Source: AP-16 sp036395835
GTDB taxonomy: Bacteria; Pseudomonadota; Alphaproteobacteria; Rhizobiales; Xanthobacteraceae
Direction of reading: 5' to 3'
Length of the DNA: 25,567 nt
Assembly: GCA_036395835.1 (NCBI GenBank)
Contig: DASWCW010000114.1
Location: 1-25,567, forward strand
The notes under the pieces are model-generated. The model was given only the letters and a program-made list of their open reading frames with translations. It was not told the DNA's origin and made no database searches. A program made the translations under genes and the position numbers. This document shows, piece after piece, positions 1 to 8,112 of this stretch; positions within the stretch are counted from its first letter, which is position 1, and the number at the start of each line of letters is the position of its first letter.

Positions 1-109
1 CGTCGCTCGCCCAGGCGCCGTTGAGATCGGCGGCTTGGATCGAAGGAGAAAAAGACACAGTGCCGAGAAGCACTAGGAGCCCCAGCACCAAGTAGTTCCA
101 AGGCCACAT
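1..109 (-). CDS. N-terminus of a secreted protein (partial, runs off the window)
   Basis: Only the first 36 codons are inside the window. The start is an ATG at 109-107, preceded by a GGGAGA ribosome site at 116-121. A hydrophobic run at residues 5-22 and a SIQA-like cleavage site near residue 26 make a Sec signal peptide. The mature part begins with ADLNGAWASD. That opening resembles the C-terminal domain of the protein at 22972-23958 (MGTWASDAAEC), so the two may share a small secreted fold whose function is unknown. The function cannot be read from so short a piece. The start and export signal are clear; the relation to the other protein is inference. Confidence 0.6.
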   Translation of the reverse strand, partial: MWPWNYLVLGLLVLLGTVSFSPSIQAADLNGAWASD

Positions 110-608
110 TGGAATTCTCCCGGCAATCGAACAATTTAGTAAGCGACGCATCTACCTGGCACCATTTTGCTGGAGGCTCATGCGGAGCTTCATTGGTGAG
201 CATGCCAATTGCGTCCGATTGCATCATTCACACCGACGGACGGGGGCATCTTAACACAAAATGATGATGTCTCGTAACTGCTAAAATTACAGGCGCCTTG
301 GCTGGAGGCTTGGCCCGACGGTCGATCGGGAGGCTGGACGATACATGTTGGGCGGGCGAGGTCTGCTTAGCCAAAATGGGTCTCGAAGATCTGCAATGGG
401 TCAAACCCGGTCCTTCGGGTGCTTCCGCTACACGTCCGCTTAGGGGCCGCAAGCAGAATTCGGAGCGGCGCAGTGCGAAGTCGCACTCCATTTTCGGACT
501 TCGCGAGCGGCATCACGCGGATGGAACGACCTTGGCCTCGAAGCGTTCCGCGGCGCCCGGGCGCGCCCTTCCGGCCGTTTGCCGGGCAGTGGGGCAGTCG
601 GTGCTTGC
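110..608. other. Gene-poor stretch, nothing recognised
   Basis: About 500 bases lie between the partial secreted gene and the next minus-strand gene. Open frames exist on both strands, but none has a ribosome site, a recognisable motif or a convincing composition. The first 200 bases are less GC-rich than the rest and should contain the promoter of the gene ending at 109; no clear -35/-10 pair was found. No repeat or RNA gene was recognised. Confidence 0.4.
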
Positions 609-962
609 CTAAGCCACAGCGGATCTATGTCGTCGATTCACGTTCGCAATTAGCTGATAACCCGCCGCCAAGCCAAGCCATTTCCTCTCCATTCGGAGAT
701 GGAATTCTCGATCCTCCGGGGACTTTACGGCAGCAGCCTGTTCGGCGTTTTTAACCGCCTTAATCAAGCACTTCTCGGCGTCCGGGTCTTCCGACCACCG
801 ATCCGGATTGACCGACGTGGCATCCCGCTTGGTCCACGAATGGCGTTTGCCACACAGCGGACATTTCACAGGCGGTTGGATGTCTGAGAGAAGCTGGAAA
901 GAGTCCGAATCTGTTTCGACGCCAGTTGCAATGAATTGCCCCGTCGCGGGGCACTCGATCAT
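609..962 (-). CDS. Small zinc-ribbon-like hypothetical protein
   Basis: This encodes 117 residues from the ATG at 962-960. The frame stays open further upstream, but the added N-terminus is arginine-rich and looks untranslated, while the protein from this ATG opens with the ordered sequence MIECPATGQFIATG. Cys4 followed by a CPLCGKRH motif near residue 36 suggests a small metal site, probably Zn. A helical C-terminal half with an ERKWLGLA segment follows. Similar short proteins occur in Bradyrhizobium-type genomes without an assigned role. It stands alone on the minus strand. The cysteines are seen directly; metal binding is inferred. Confidence 0.65.
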   Translation of the reverse strand: MIECPATGQFIATGVETDSDSFQLLSDIQPPVKCPLCGKRHSWTKRDATSVNPDRWSEDPDAEKCLIKAVKNAEQAAAVKSPEDREFHLRMERKWLGLAAGYQLIANVNRRHRSAVA

Positions 963-1242
963 CACCCACGGCACACTCCCACGTACGCCACGCCCATTGC
1001 GCGGCAAGGAACCCGAGTTGGTTCCGATCAAGGACTGAGTGGGAAATCGGCCCGGTCGCTTTGCGATGGCGGCTCGATCGACCAAATGATGCGCCTCTGC
1101 GGCGAAAGAGTCGAGGCAGAAGCCGAGATTGTCGGACGCTTTCTACCTCATGATACCGCATGAGCTGTGACCGGCATCACAGGTTAGATACCTGGCGTTG
1201 TAGCTTTCCCGTCAGGCGGGCCCGAAATCTCCGGAGCACAAT

Positions 1243-1623
1243 GTGCGGAACGTATTGATACTGCGAGTTGAACGGGCCTTTAAGCACAGCCGAGCACTTC
1301 TGGCTCAGCACCAACGTCTGACCACCCGTTCGAAGGCTCAACTGAGACTCGCCAGAGATGTTTTCGCCCAGATCGAGGCTTGGAATTGCAGATCACGACA
1401 GCCTCGTGTGAATGCAGTTTGGAAAGCCATCGAGATATCGGGAAAACACGGCACATTGAAAGAACGAATGGCAATCCTCATGCTGGCGGATGCCTTCTTA
1501 GCCGCTACTTACACATTGACCGGTGGTCGGCCGCTGCGAAAAACGCGGAGGTCCGTGCCATCTTGGCCCCACCTTCCGTCGGTCAGGCCCCGGGTTGAAG
1601 GAACCACCGAGGAACCACCGTGA
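1243..1623 (+). CDS. Doubtful hypothetical protein, 126 aa
   Basis: The frame opens with GTG at 1243, a few bases after a CCGGAG ribosome-like site. The first 90 residues are helical and rich in Arg, Leu and Ala, with a plausible coding pattern. The last 35 residues are rich in Pro and Arg and look like read-through. No domain, signal peptide or metal motif is visible. Codon use is less GC-biased than in the strong genes of the window. It could be a small orphan gene, a decayed gene or a chance frame. Confidence 0.3.
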   Translation: MRNVLILRVERAFKHSRALLAQHQRLTTRSKAQLRLARDVFAQIEAWNCRSRQPRVNAVWKAIEISGKHGTLKERMAILMLADAFLAATYTLTGGRPLRKTRRSVPSWPHLPSVRPRVEGTTEEPP

Positions 1624-1699
1624 GGGAAATCCCGGGAATGACGAAACATACCTGTCTCGTGGGGATCAAGAAAAATCATGCATTTAGGAATAACCGGGA

Positions 1700-1781
1700 A
1701 CGACTGGCAGCTCTGAGGAATGCGAAGAACTGAGACTGTGGATCAGGAGGGTCGGTGGTTCGAATCCACCCAGCTGTACCA
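1700..1781 (+). tRNA. Degenerate tRNA, only the 3' half convincing
   Basis: The 3' side is tRNA-like. A perfect 5-bp T stem (1754-1758 with 1766-1770) encloses a TTCGAAT loop, followed by a 7-base acceptor strand, discriminator A and CCA at 1779-1781. Bases 1700-1706 could pair with that acceptor strand at six of seven positions, counting one G-T. However, the D arm is not canonical, the anticodon stem-loop is imperfect (4 bp around a 9-base loop) and the total is 82 rather than about 76 bases. It reads as a tRNA relic or the attachment-site remnant of an excised element. An acceptor piece of a split tmRNA is a weaker alternative, based on the CAGCT acceptor strand. Confidence 0.4.
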
Positions 1782-1795
1782 ATAAAATCAAAATG

Positions 1796-2142
1796 TTAGC
1801 AGCTGGACGAGGGACCCATGTTTCCCGAATTGGCCGATCGGGAATCGCATGGCTTGGATCGACCTGAGCGGGCGAGTCTGCGATCGTCGATCGAACTCGC
1901 TTTCAAGGCGACATGAGCCACCTGGCGGTACCGGGAGCCGCGGCGTTTGCTGCGGCTCCCGTACCTCACACGTCGGATCAGGGGTGCCTGCGGATCCACT
2001 CCGCCAAGCACGTCGTCGGCGCCGTTCTTGGCGAACGCCGACTGGACGGTGATCTTGCCGGAAGTGAGATCGATGCCCCCGGGGCCGCCACGAAGGCGAA
2101 CGAGCAGATGCCGAACAGCGCGGCAATGAGGATCTTGGACAT
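1796..2142 (-). pseudogene. Small secreted protein, frameshifted
   Basis: The ATG at 2142-2140 follows an AACAGGAA ribosome site and begins a clear signal peptide (MSKILIAALFGICSFAFVAA). After codon 21 the frame turns into Arg/Ser-rich sequence and stops at 1978. Adding one G to the five-G run (minus strand, + positions 2075-2079) restores sensible protein: GGIDLTSGKITVQSAFAKNG, then DDVLGGVDP. That frame runs to a stop at 1796. Its last part passes through the hairpin at 1927-1965, so the ancestral gene may have ended earlier. This is either a real one-base deletion or a base-calling error in a homopolymer. Family and function are not recognised. Confidence 0.55.
1927..1965. repeat. Strong 17-bp hairpin (REP-like palindrome)
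   Basis: Bases 1933-1944 pair with 1949-1960 over 12 positions (one G-T) around a GTTT loop. After a bulged C at 1932, 1927-1931 pairs perfectly with 1961-1965. Neither side is followed by a T run, so it is not a standard intrinsic terminator. It overlaps the end of the frameshifted secreted gene. No second copy was noticed in this window. A dispersed palindromic element or an RNA-stabilising hairpin are both possible. Confidence 0.6.
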
Positions 2143-2453
2143 TCGAGTATTCCTGTTACTCGCATTTGGCGGCTCGAGGGGTCGCTGGTCAGCAGCCGCC
2201 CGCCGCTGAGACCCCTGCAGCAAGCGGCATGCCAACGATCGTGGACGGCCTCTACCGCCAAAAACCCCCAGGTTGCCGGCGTTTCCAAACTGAGAAAGAT
2301 TTCCCGGGTGGGCCATATCCCCCGAGGTCGGGCTGAAGACCCACCACAGGGGTGCCGAGACGATTTTTGTCGGCGGCGTTGCAGGCGAAAGGGAAGCACC
2401 AGACGATCGTTGCGTGCCGCCGATCAACCAGAGCGGCCATCGGCCGTCGATCA
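2143..2453. other. Spacer between two frameshifted genes
   Basis: These 311 bases lie downstream of the DUF2332 pseudogene and upstream of the secreted-protein pseudogene. Several frames are open here because the DNA is GC-rich, but none shows a domain or a ribosome site. The promoter of the secreted gene should lie in the part nearest 2143. Nothing else was recognised. Confidence 0.35.
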
Positions 2454-3442
2454 TCAGGCGCCGAACCAGTCGATCGATTCTCCATGCGGGCCGGTCCAGG
2501 CAACGGGACTGCCGTTGACAGCCAGGAGAAACAGGCCGCGCCGCGACGCGGGTGGCGCAGCTTTTGCCAAATCAGGGAAAACGCCCGGAACTTCGTTGCT
2601 AATCCAGACTGCTCTTGATCGCCGCATTGCCTTTGCGAACTGTTCGCGGTGAGCCTTCGACGCCACACAGACCAGCACGGCCGTGTGAAAGACGACAAGC
2701 GTTGCGCACTCTGGCGCTTCAGTCATCAGAGCGGCCGGATCGGTGAGGAGGTTCCTTTCACGATCCTCGGCGGCTCGGCTCGCGCGACTGCGAGGGCGGC
2801 GCGAAGCCGCTCTACTCGCTTTTCTTGTCCAGGCCACACCAGCGTCTCCAACCATGCCGTCTGCGCTATTGCGTTCACATCGATCGGGTTCAAGTCGATC
2901 CCAGCGCGCCATGCGATTGTCGGCAAAGCGTGCGGAATTGGCACCGCCCCACCGGCACGACATTCAAACACCGGCGGCGAATAGGTCTGCTTCGTCGCAG
3001 GCTCGAGCCTGGCCGTGCCGTAGTCGTAGCCGTAACGATCCGGCAAAAGGCACAACCCTGCAGATGCGCCGACTTCCAACAGGGCCAACGGCTGAGGCAG
3101 TCGAGCCAATAGCGGCAGCATGACCGCGCACCTTGCCGGCTCGTTGGTCTGGGTCGTGCGAGACAGCATCAATTTACGGATGGGCTGATGCTTTCGACGA
3201 ACGATGTCGACAAGCTGGCGTCCGCTACTGGGCACGCCAAATAGGTGGCGGACGGCAGCGAGAAAGAGATTGGGCTGGCGCCGTTCTGCGGGCAGGGTCG
3301 CGAGAAATTCCAGCACATCGATGGAGCCAGCAACTGCTTGGGCAAGCCTTTCGTAAATTTCTGACGAGCCCCTTGCCTCGTCCGCCGCAAATCTTGCGTA
3401 GCGGTCGGCAATCTGTTTCAGCTCGCGGGTCTCGTTCGGCAT
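2454..3442 (-). pseudogene. DUF2332 family protein, frameshifted
   Basis: The N-terminal two thirds match DUF2332, an uncharacterised bacterial family that looks methyltransferase-like. Visible blocks are ADEARGSSEIYERLA, PNLFLAAVRHL, TQTNEPARCA, LEVGASAGLCLLPD, RAGIDLNPIDV and VWPGQEKR. At about 2754-2758 the frame breaks after PPRIVKG. One extra base there restores LLTDPAALMTEAPECATLVVFHTAVL and the family's C-terminal half, ending at 2454. The ATG at 3442-3440 (MPNETRELK) is preferred; an upstream TTG at 3490 would add 16 residues. The gene lies 150 bases downstream of the Mur ligase on the same strand. It is either a true pseudogene or a homopolymer error. Confidence 0.75.
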
Positions 3443-3591
3443 TGCGGCCCAGTGGCGCAGCCCGTTTACGATTCGAATACTTGCCCTCAAGCAAGTGGCA
3501 AGTCTAATCGGCTGGTGGAGGATCGCCCGACCGAGCCGACGTGATCATCAGCCATCGGCACCGCGCCGCGTCGTCCGTAAGAAACGACCGA

Positions 3592-5007
3592 TTACACTTC
3601 GCCGATTCGCTCGACGTGCTGAACCAGGTCCTGCGCGAACTGCGAAAGGGAATCGTCGCGGGCTCCCATCACCAGAATCCGGTCGCCGCGGCGGGCCAAT
3701 TGCACCAGCTTTTCGCCGCAGGCGCTGCGATCCGGAAGCGCGAAGGCATTGCGGCCGCGGCGCACGATCTCGGCCACGATCTCGTCGCTGCCGACGGAGC
3801 GGTCGACCGTTCCGCCGAAATACACGGGCTCGGGCATCAGCAGCACGTCCTCGCTCCGAAGTCCGCACGCGAAGCACTCCACCAGGTTGTCCCTCATCAG
3901 GCGAAGCGGTCCGTAGCCGTGCGGCTGGAACATCAGCAGCAGGCGGCCGGGAAACGCGTGCATGGTTTCGAGGGTGGCGGAGATCTTGTCGGGATTATGG
4001 GCGAAGTCGTCGATCACCGTAATCTCGTTGGCGGCGCCGACGACCTCCAATCGCCGGCGGATACCGCTGAACTCTTCCAGGTGCTTCGCCGAATCTGCGA
4101 GACCGACGCCGCATGCGATCGTCGCGCTGAGTGCCGCGAGCGCGTTGGCCATATTGTGCAGCCCCGGGACGTTTAGCGTCACGGCGACGACCTCGCCGTG
4201 GGCACGCGCCTTTACCGGAAACGCAATTCCGCCGGGCGAGCAGACCGGTGGACCCGCGAGCAGGTCGGCTCTTGTGTCGCTCACGCTCCAAGTCACCGTC
4301 CGCCCCGGCCTCTGGTCGGTCATGAGCGCCGCGGTCTCCGCGTTGTCGAGGTTGAGCACCACCGTCTGCCCCTTGCTCGCGAAGCCGCGGAACAGGCTGC
4401 GCAGCTCGTCGAGCGGCTTATGGTCGAGGGAGATGTTGTTCAGGACCGCGATGCGGGGCGTAAACAGCGCGATCGAGCCGTCGCTCTCGTCGACTTCGCA
4501 AACGAATTCCTCCCCCTCGCCGATCCTGACGCCGGCGAACGCGGAGCCGACGGAGAGGAAGTTCTTCATCTCCGCGCCATTCATGATCGTCGGGTTCCTT
4601 CCGGCGCGGTACAGAATCCAGCCGATCATGCCGGTGGTGGTGGACTTGCCGCTGGTCCCGGCAACGCCGATGCCGCACCCGGACGCGTTGAACAGCTCGG
4701 CAAGAAGTCGGGCGCGGGTCGTCACCGCGGCACCGATACGGCGCGCGGCCTCAACGTCGGGGACGGTGTCCTCGACCGCGGCGGAGGTGACCAGGACCTG
4801 ATCGGCGCGCCTCACGCCGCTGCCGTCCTGCGGGTGGAGCCGCACCCCGCGCGCCCGCAGGAAATCGAACTTCGCGGCATTGCGTCCCTGATCGAGGGCG
4901 CGATCGGAACCCTCGACCCGTCCGCCTCTGGCCTGGACGATCAGGGCAAGCGGGGTCATGCCGCTACCGCCTACGCCGCAGAAAAAGTAGTCTCCCCGCC
5001 GATTCAT
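3592..5007 (-). CDS. Mur ligase family protein, MurC/Mpl-like
   Basis: This is a complete three-domain Mur ligase of 471 residues. The N-terminal domain has a GVGGSGM nucleotide-fold motif (11-17). The central domain has the ATP loop GTSGKSTTTGM (117-127), an acidic CEVDESDGS motif (170-178) and NISLDH (191-196). The C-terminal domain has IDDFAHNP (332-339) and FQPHGYGPLR (360-369), close to MurC's DDYGHHP and FQPHRY. MurC joins L-Ala to UDP-MurNAc in the cytoplasm; Mpl joins a recovered tripeptide. The gene sits away from a mur/fts cluster and is divergent, 52 bp apart, from an LD-carboxypeptidase. A recycling role like Mpl is therefore plausible. The class is certain; the acceptor substrate is inferred. 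No clear ribosome site precedes the ATG. Confidence 0.9.
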   Translation of the reverse strand: MNRRGDYFFCGVGGSGMTPLALIVQARGGRVEGSDRALDQGRNAAKFDFLRARGVRLHPQDGSGVRRADQVLVTSAAVEDTVPDVEAARRIGAAVTTRARLLAELFNASGCGIGVAGTSGKSTTTGMIGWILYRAGRNPTIMNGAEMKNFLSVGSAFAGVRIGEGEEFVCEVDESDGSIALFTPRIAVLNNISLDHKPLDELRSLFRGFASKGQTVVLNLDNAETAALMTDQRPGRTVTWSVSDTRADLLAGPPVCSPGGIAFPVKARAHGEVVAVTLNVPGLHNMANALAALSATIACGVGLADSAKHLEEFSGIRRRLEVVGAANEITVIDDFAHNPDKISATLETMHAFPGRLLLMFQPHGYGPLRLMRDNLVECFACGLRSEDVLLMPEPVYFGGTVDRSVGSDEIVAEIVRRGRNAFALPDRSACGEKLVQLARRGDRILVMGARDDSLSQFAQDLVQHVERIGEV

Positions 5008-5059
5008 CCGCGGAATCTACGGGCGTTGTCGGCCGGGCGCAAATGACACAGGACGTCGG

Positions 5060-5914
5060 ATGACGAACAAGAATCGCAAGATCGGCGTCGTCGCGCCGGG
5101 GTCACGCATGTCTTCGCGGGTTGCCGCGAGCGTGCAGGCCCTCGCTGCGACGCTCTACCCGGACCGGACGCCGGAAATCCACTTCCATCCACAGTGCCTC
5201 GCGTCGCACGGGCATTTCGCCGGCGACGATGCAACGCGGGCGCAGGCATTCCTCGAGATCGCCAACGACGAGAGCTACGACGCGATCTGGTGCGCACGCG
5301 GCGGCTACGGCTCCTGCCGCGTGGCGGAGGCGGTCATGCGCGGGTTGACGGAACCGGCCAGGCGAAAGGCCTATCTCGGCTACAGCGACGCCGGGACGCT
5401 GTTCGCCGGCCTATATCGGGCCGGGTGCGAGGCCGTCGCGCACGGCCCCATGGCGGAGGACATCTTGCGGGATGGCGGGGAGGTGGCGGTCGGCCGGGCG
5501 CTCGCCTGGCTGGTCGATGCGGCGCCGGAGACGCTCGAGCCGACGGTCGATCGGGCGCAGAAGACGGCGGCGTTCAACATGACGATCCTTAGCCAGCTGC
5601 TCGGCACCCCGCTGCAACCTGACCTCGAAGGACACGTGCTCATGCTGGAGGAGGTGTCGGAGGCCATGTACAGGATCGACCGATCGCTGTTCCACATCAC
5701 GAGTGATGTGCAGATCAGGCGAGTCGCAGGCATCATGCTCGGCCGGTGTAACAAGATTCCGCCGAACGAACCGGATTTCGGCATGACCGAGGAAGAAGTT
5801 GCGCGCTATTGGTGCCGGAGATCCGGTATCCCGTGGCTGGGTCGCGCCGACATCGGTCACGACATCGACAACAAGATCGTCCCGTTTGGCGGCCGCGTTC
5901 GAGCCGGTACGTAA
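5060..5914 (+). CDS. ldcA: LD-carboxypeptidase, S66 family
   Basis: S66 peptidases remove the terminal D-Ala from murein tetrapeptides in the cytoplasm, giving the tripeptide that Mpl-type ligases reuse. The 284-residue product shows the expected parts: VAPGS near the N-terminus, an IWCARGGYGS block (76-85), the nucleophile Ser109 in GYSDAG, a catalytic Glu in LEEVSE (about 198), and His267 in a GHDIDNKIVPFG block. The length is normal. The start is the ATG at 5060 behind an AGGA site; an upstream ATG at 5043 stops after six codons. It is divergent from the Mur ligase and convergent with coxF, so it is not part of the cox operon. The gene symbol follows family membership. Confidence 0.88.
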   Translation: MTNKNRKIGVVAPGSRMSSRVAASVQALAATLYPDRTPEIHFHPQCLASHGHFAGDDATRAQAFLEIANDESYDAIWCARGGYGSCRVAEAVMRGLTEPARRKAYLGYSDAGTLFAGLYRAGCEAVAHGPMAEDILRDGGEVAVGRALAWLVDAAPETLEPTVDRAQKTAAFNMTILSQLLGTPLQPDLEGHVLMLEEVSEAMYRIDRSLFHITSDVQIRRVAGIMLGRCNKIPPNEPDFGMTEEEVARYWCRRSGIPWLGRADIGHDIDNKIVPFGGRVRAGT

Positions 5915-6060
5915 GCCGCCGAACGCGCAACCCGCACTCAATTATCAAGGAGTGGCAATCAGGCGCCCCGGCTGAGGCATGCGCGGTCGAGCAAGACCCG
6001 AAAGACGCGCGCGCCGCGCGGGCCGGCTCAAAACAACACGAGCCGCGGCCTGATCCGACC

Positions 6061-6894
6061 TTACGGCGCCGTCGCGGGGTTTCGCGGATGGCCGCCGCGC
6101 CGCACCGCGATGATCTCGGCAAGGATCGAGACCGCGATCTCGTCCGGTGTAATCGCTCCGAGGTCGAGGCCGGCGGGAGCCTTGAGGTTCGCCAGCCTTT
6201 CGGCATCGATTCCGCTCCTTGCCAATGACGCCTTGAGCGCCTCCGCTTTCTTTCTGCTGCCGACGAAGGCCACGTACTGCGCTTCGATCGCGAGCGCCGA
6301 CTGAAGCGCGGCTTCATCGCCGCGTCCCTGCGTCGCGACCACGACGAAGCGGGCACCGGACTCTTTCACCGGCAACGCATGGCCCTCGATCCGCCGGTCG
6401 GCATCGGCGAAGGCGGACTGCTCCGAGGCCGGCGCGCAGACGGTCAGCGCGAACCCGAGCCGGCGGGCGAGTTGCCCGACCGCGACCGCCACCGGGCTCG
6501 TGCCGCAGATGACGATCTGCGGCCGCGGCAGCACCGGCTCGACGAACACGTCCATGGTGCCGCGGCTAGGGCACATATTGTTGGCGAAGCGCACGCCGGC
6601 GCGCTCCTCCCCGGCTGCGATCCCTTGCTGTTCGAGAAGCTCCGGAGGCTGCACCGAGACGAGCCGCGGCTTACCGTCGGCAAGCGCCTCTCTCGCGGCT
6701 TTGAGAACGGCCGCGCGCGCACAGCCGCCGCCGATCCATCCCTCGGATATCGTTCCGTCCGGCAGGATGACTGCCTTGGCGCCGGCCTTGGCGGCCGTGG
6801 CCGCGACGGTACGGATGACAGTCGCAAGCGCGAACGGTTCGCCCCTGGCTTTGATTTCCGCGACGCGCTCGAGGATATCGGTCGCGTGGTCCAT
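6061..6894 (-). CDS. coxF: XdhC/CoxF-family molybdoenzyme maturation factor
   Basis: The 277-residue protein has the XdhC/CoxI N-terminal domain (about 10-80, with GWIGGGCAR at 52-60) and a Rossmann-type C-terminal domain from about 125 (ICGTSPVAVAVGQLA). XdhC relatives bind molybdenum cofactor and help sulfurate and insert it. In Oligotropha, CoxF is needed for the last steps of building the [CuSMoO2] centre of CO dehydrogenase. The start ATG lies 3 bp after the coxE stop, so the two are translated as a unit. This is the last gene of the cluster; ldcA faces it from the other side. No coxG, coxH, coxI or coxK follows. Confidence 0.9.
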   Translation of the reverse strand: MDHATDILERVAEIKARGEPFALATVIRTVAATAAKAGAKAVILPDGTISEGWIGGGCARAAVLKAAREALADGKPRLVSVQPPELLEQQGIAAGEERAGVRFANNMCPSRGTMDVFVEPVLPRPQIVICGTSPVAVAVGQLARRLGFALTVCAPASEQSAFADADRRIEGHALPVKESGARFVVVATQGRGDEAALQSALAIEAQYVAFVGSRKKAEALKASLARSGIDAERLANLKAPAGLDLGAITPDEIAVSILAEIIAVRRGGHPRNPATAP

Positions 6895-6897
6895 GGC

Positions 6898-8112
6898 TCA
6901 AATCCTCGCCAAATACGGCTCGAGCGCCGCCAGGCTATCGAGACTATGGGCGGGAGCAAACAGATCGACATAGGGCAGCGCGGCCTGCATGGCGCGCGCT
7001 TCCGGCGCGTAGCCTTTCCAGCCGATCAGCGGGTTGAGCCAGATGATGCGCCGGCAGCGTTGGGAAAGCCGGTGCATCTCGGTTGCGAGTCGTTCGGGCT
7101 CGCCGGTGTCGTAGCCGTCGGACACGATCATGACCGCGGTGCGCGAGTGGATGACACGCGCGGCATGGCAGCGATTGAACGTGGCGAGGCTTTCGCCGAT
7201 GCGCGTGCCCCCGCCGATGCCTTCGGCCATGAGCGCCAGGCGATCGACCGCTCGCGCCGCGTCGCGATCCCGCAACGATTGCGACACGTGCGCGAGGCGG
7301 GTGTGGAAAATGAAGGCCTCGGCCTCGCGGAAGGCGTCGACGACGCCGTGGAGGAAGCGCACGAAGAACGCCGTGTAGAGACTCATGGAGCCGGAGGCGT
7401 CGAGCAGGATCACGAGCCGCAGCGGCTTGGGCTTGCGCCGGCGCCAGACGAGATCGACGGGCGTCCCGCCATGGGACACGCTGCGATGGATGGTGCGGCG
7501 CAGATCGAGCCGTTGGCCCCGGCGCCGCGCTTGCCGGCGCCGCACCAGCTTCGCCCGCATTCTTCGCGCCAGGCGTTCGGCCAATTGATGCGCGGCGACG
7601 ATATCGTCGGGATCCACGATGTGCCGCAGATCGATGCTTTCCAGCAGTTCGGCACGCGACGCGCCTTCGCGACGGCCGCGACCGTCGGCGAGTTCCTCGC
7701 CATCAGGGCCGGCCCGGCGTTCAACGTGATCCGGAGCGCCCGTCGATCCCGGCGCCGTGCGGTCCTTGAGCAGACGCTCGAGCGATGCCCGGCTCTGGCT
7801 TGGCGTGGTGCTCATGCGCTCAACGCTGCGCACGAAGCGGCGGAGCCAATAGGCCTCGAAAATCCCGTCGAAGCGCTGCCAGTCCGACCGCGTTGCGCAG
7901 AACAGGGATCGCAACGCGGCTTTCAGAGATAACGGTCGCAGCGCCGCCGGCGAGGCGAGCACCCGCAGCGCATCGCGGCCCTCGGCCAACCCCACATGGA
8001 AACCATTGTCCCGCAACGTGCGCACAAATCCGACGAGCCGGCGCCGCAGGCCGAGGCCGATCGTCGCTTCGGCTTCGTCAATTGCGGCTGACATCGCGGT
8101 CATCGAGTTCAC
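6898..8112 (-). CDS. coxE: VWA-domain protein CoxE
   Basis: The 404-residue protein has a helical N-terminal half, a basic Arg-rich linker (about 180-230) and a C-terminal von Willebrand A domain with the metal-ion adhesion motif DASGSMS at 238-244 and a later IVSDGYDTG segment. CoxE works with the AAA+ ATPase CoxD, like other MoxR/VWA pairs, to put copper and sulfur into the Mo centre of CO dehydrogenase. The start is a GTG at 8112 whose GTGA overlaps the coxD stop by four bases, a sign of translational coupling. The pairing is seen directly; the role comes from studies of Oligotropha. Confidence 0.92.
   Translation of the reverse strand: MNSMTAMSAAIDEAEATIGLGLRRRLVGFVRTLRDNGFHVGLAEGRDALRVLASPAALRPLSLKAALRSLFCATRSDWQRFDGIFEAYWLRRFVRSVERMSTTPSQSRASLERLLKDRTAPGSTGAPDHVERRAGPDGEELADGRGRREGASRAELLESIDLRHIVDPDDIVAAHQLAERLARRMRAKLVRRRQARRRGQRLDLRRTIHRSVSHGGTPVDLVWRRRKPKPLRLVILLDASGSMSLYTAFFVRFLHGVVDAFREAEAFIFHTRLAHVSQSLRDRDAARAVDRLALMAEGIGGGTRIGESLATFNRCHAARVIHSRTAVMIVSDGYDTGEPERLATEMHRLSQRCRRIIWLNPLIGWKGYAPEARAMQAALPYVDLFAPAHSLDSLAALEPYLARI

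Noticed and set aside
5915..6060. Possible bidirectional terminator between ldcA and coxF
   Set aside because: Only short GC-rich self-complementary words are present, with no stable stem and no T run.
6379..7932. 517-codon open frame antisense to coxE and coxF
   Set aside because: It is a GC-rich shadow: charged low-complexity sequence and no ribosome site or motif. The opposite strand has clear genes.
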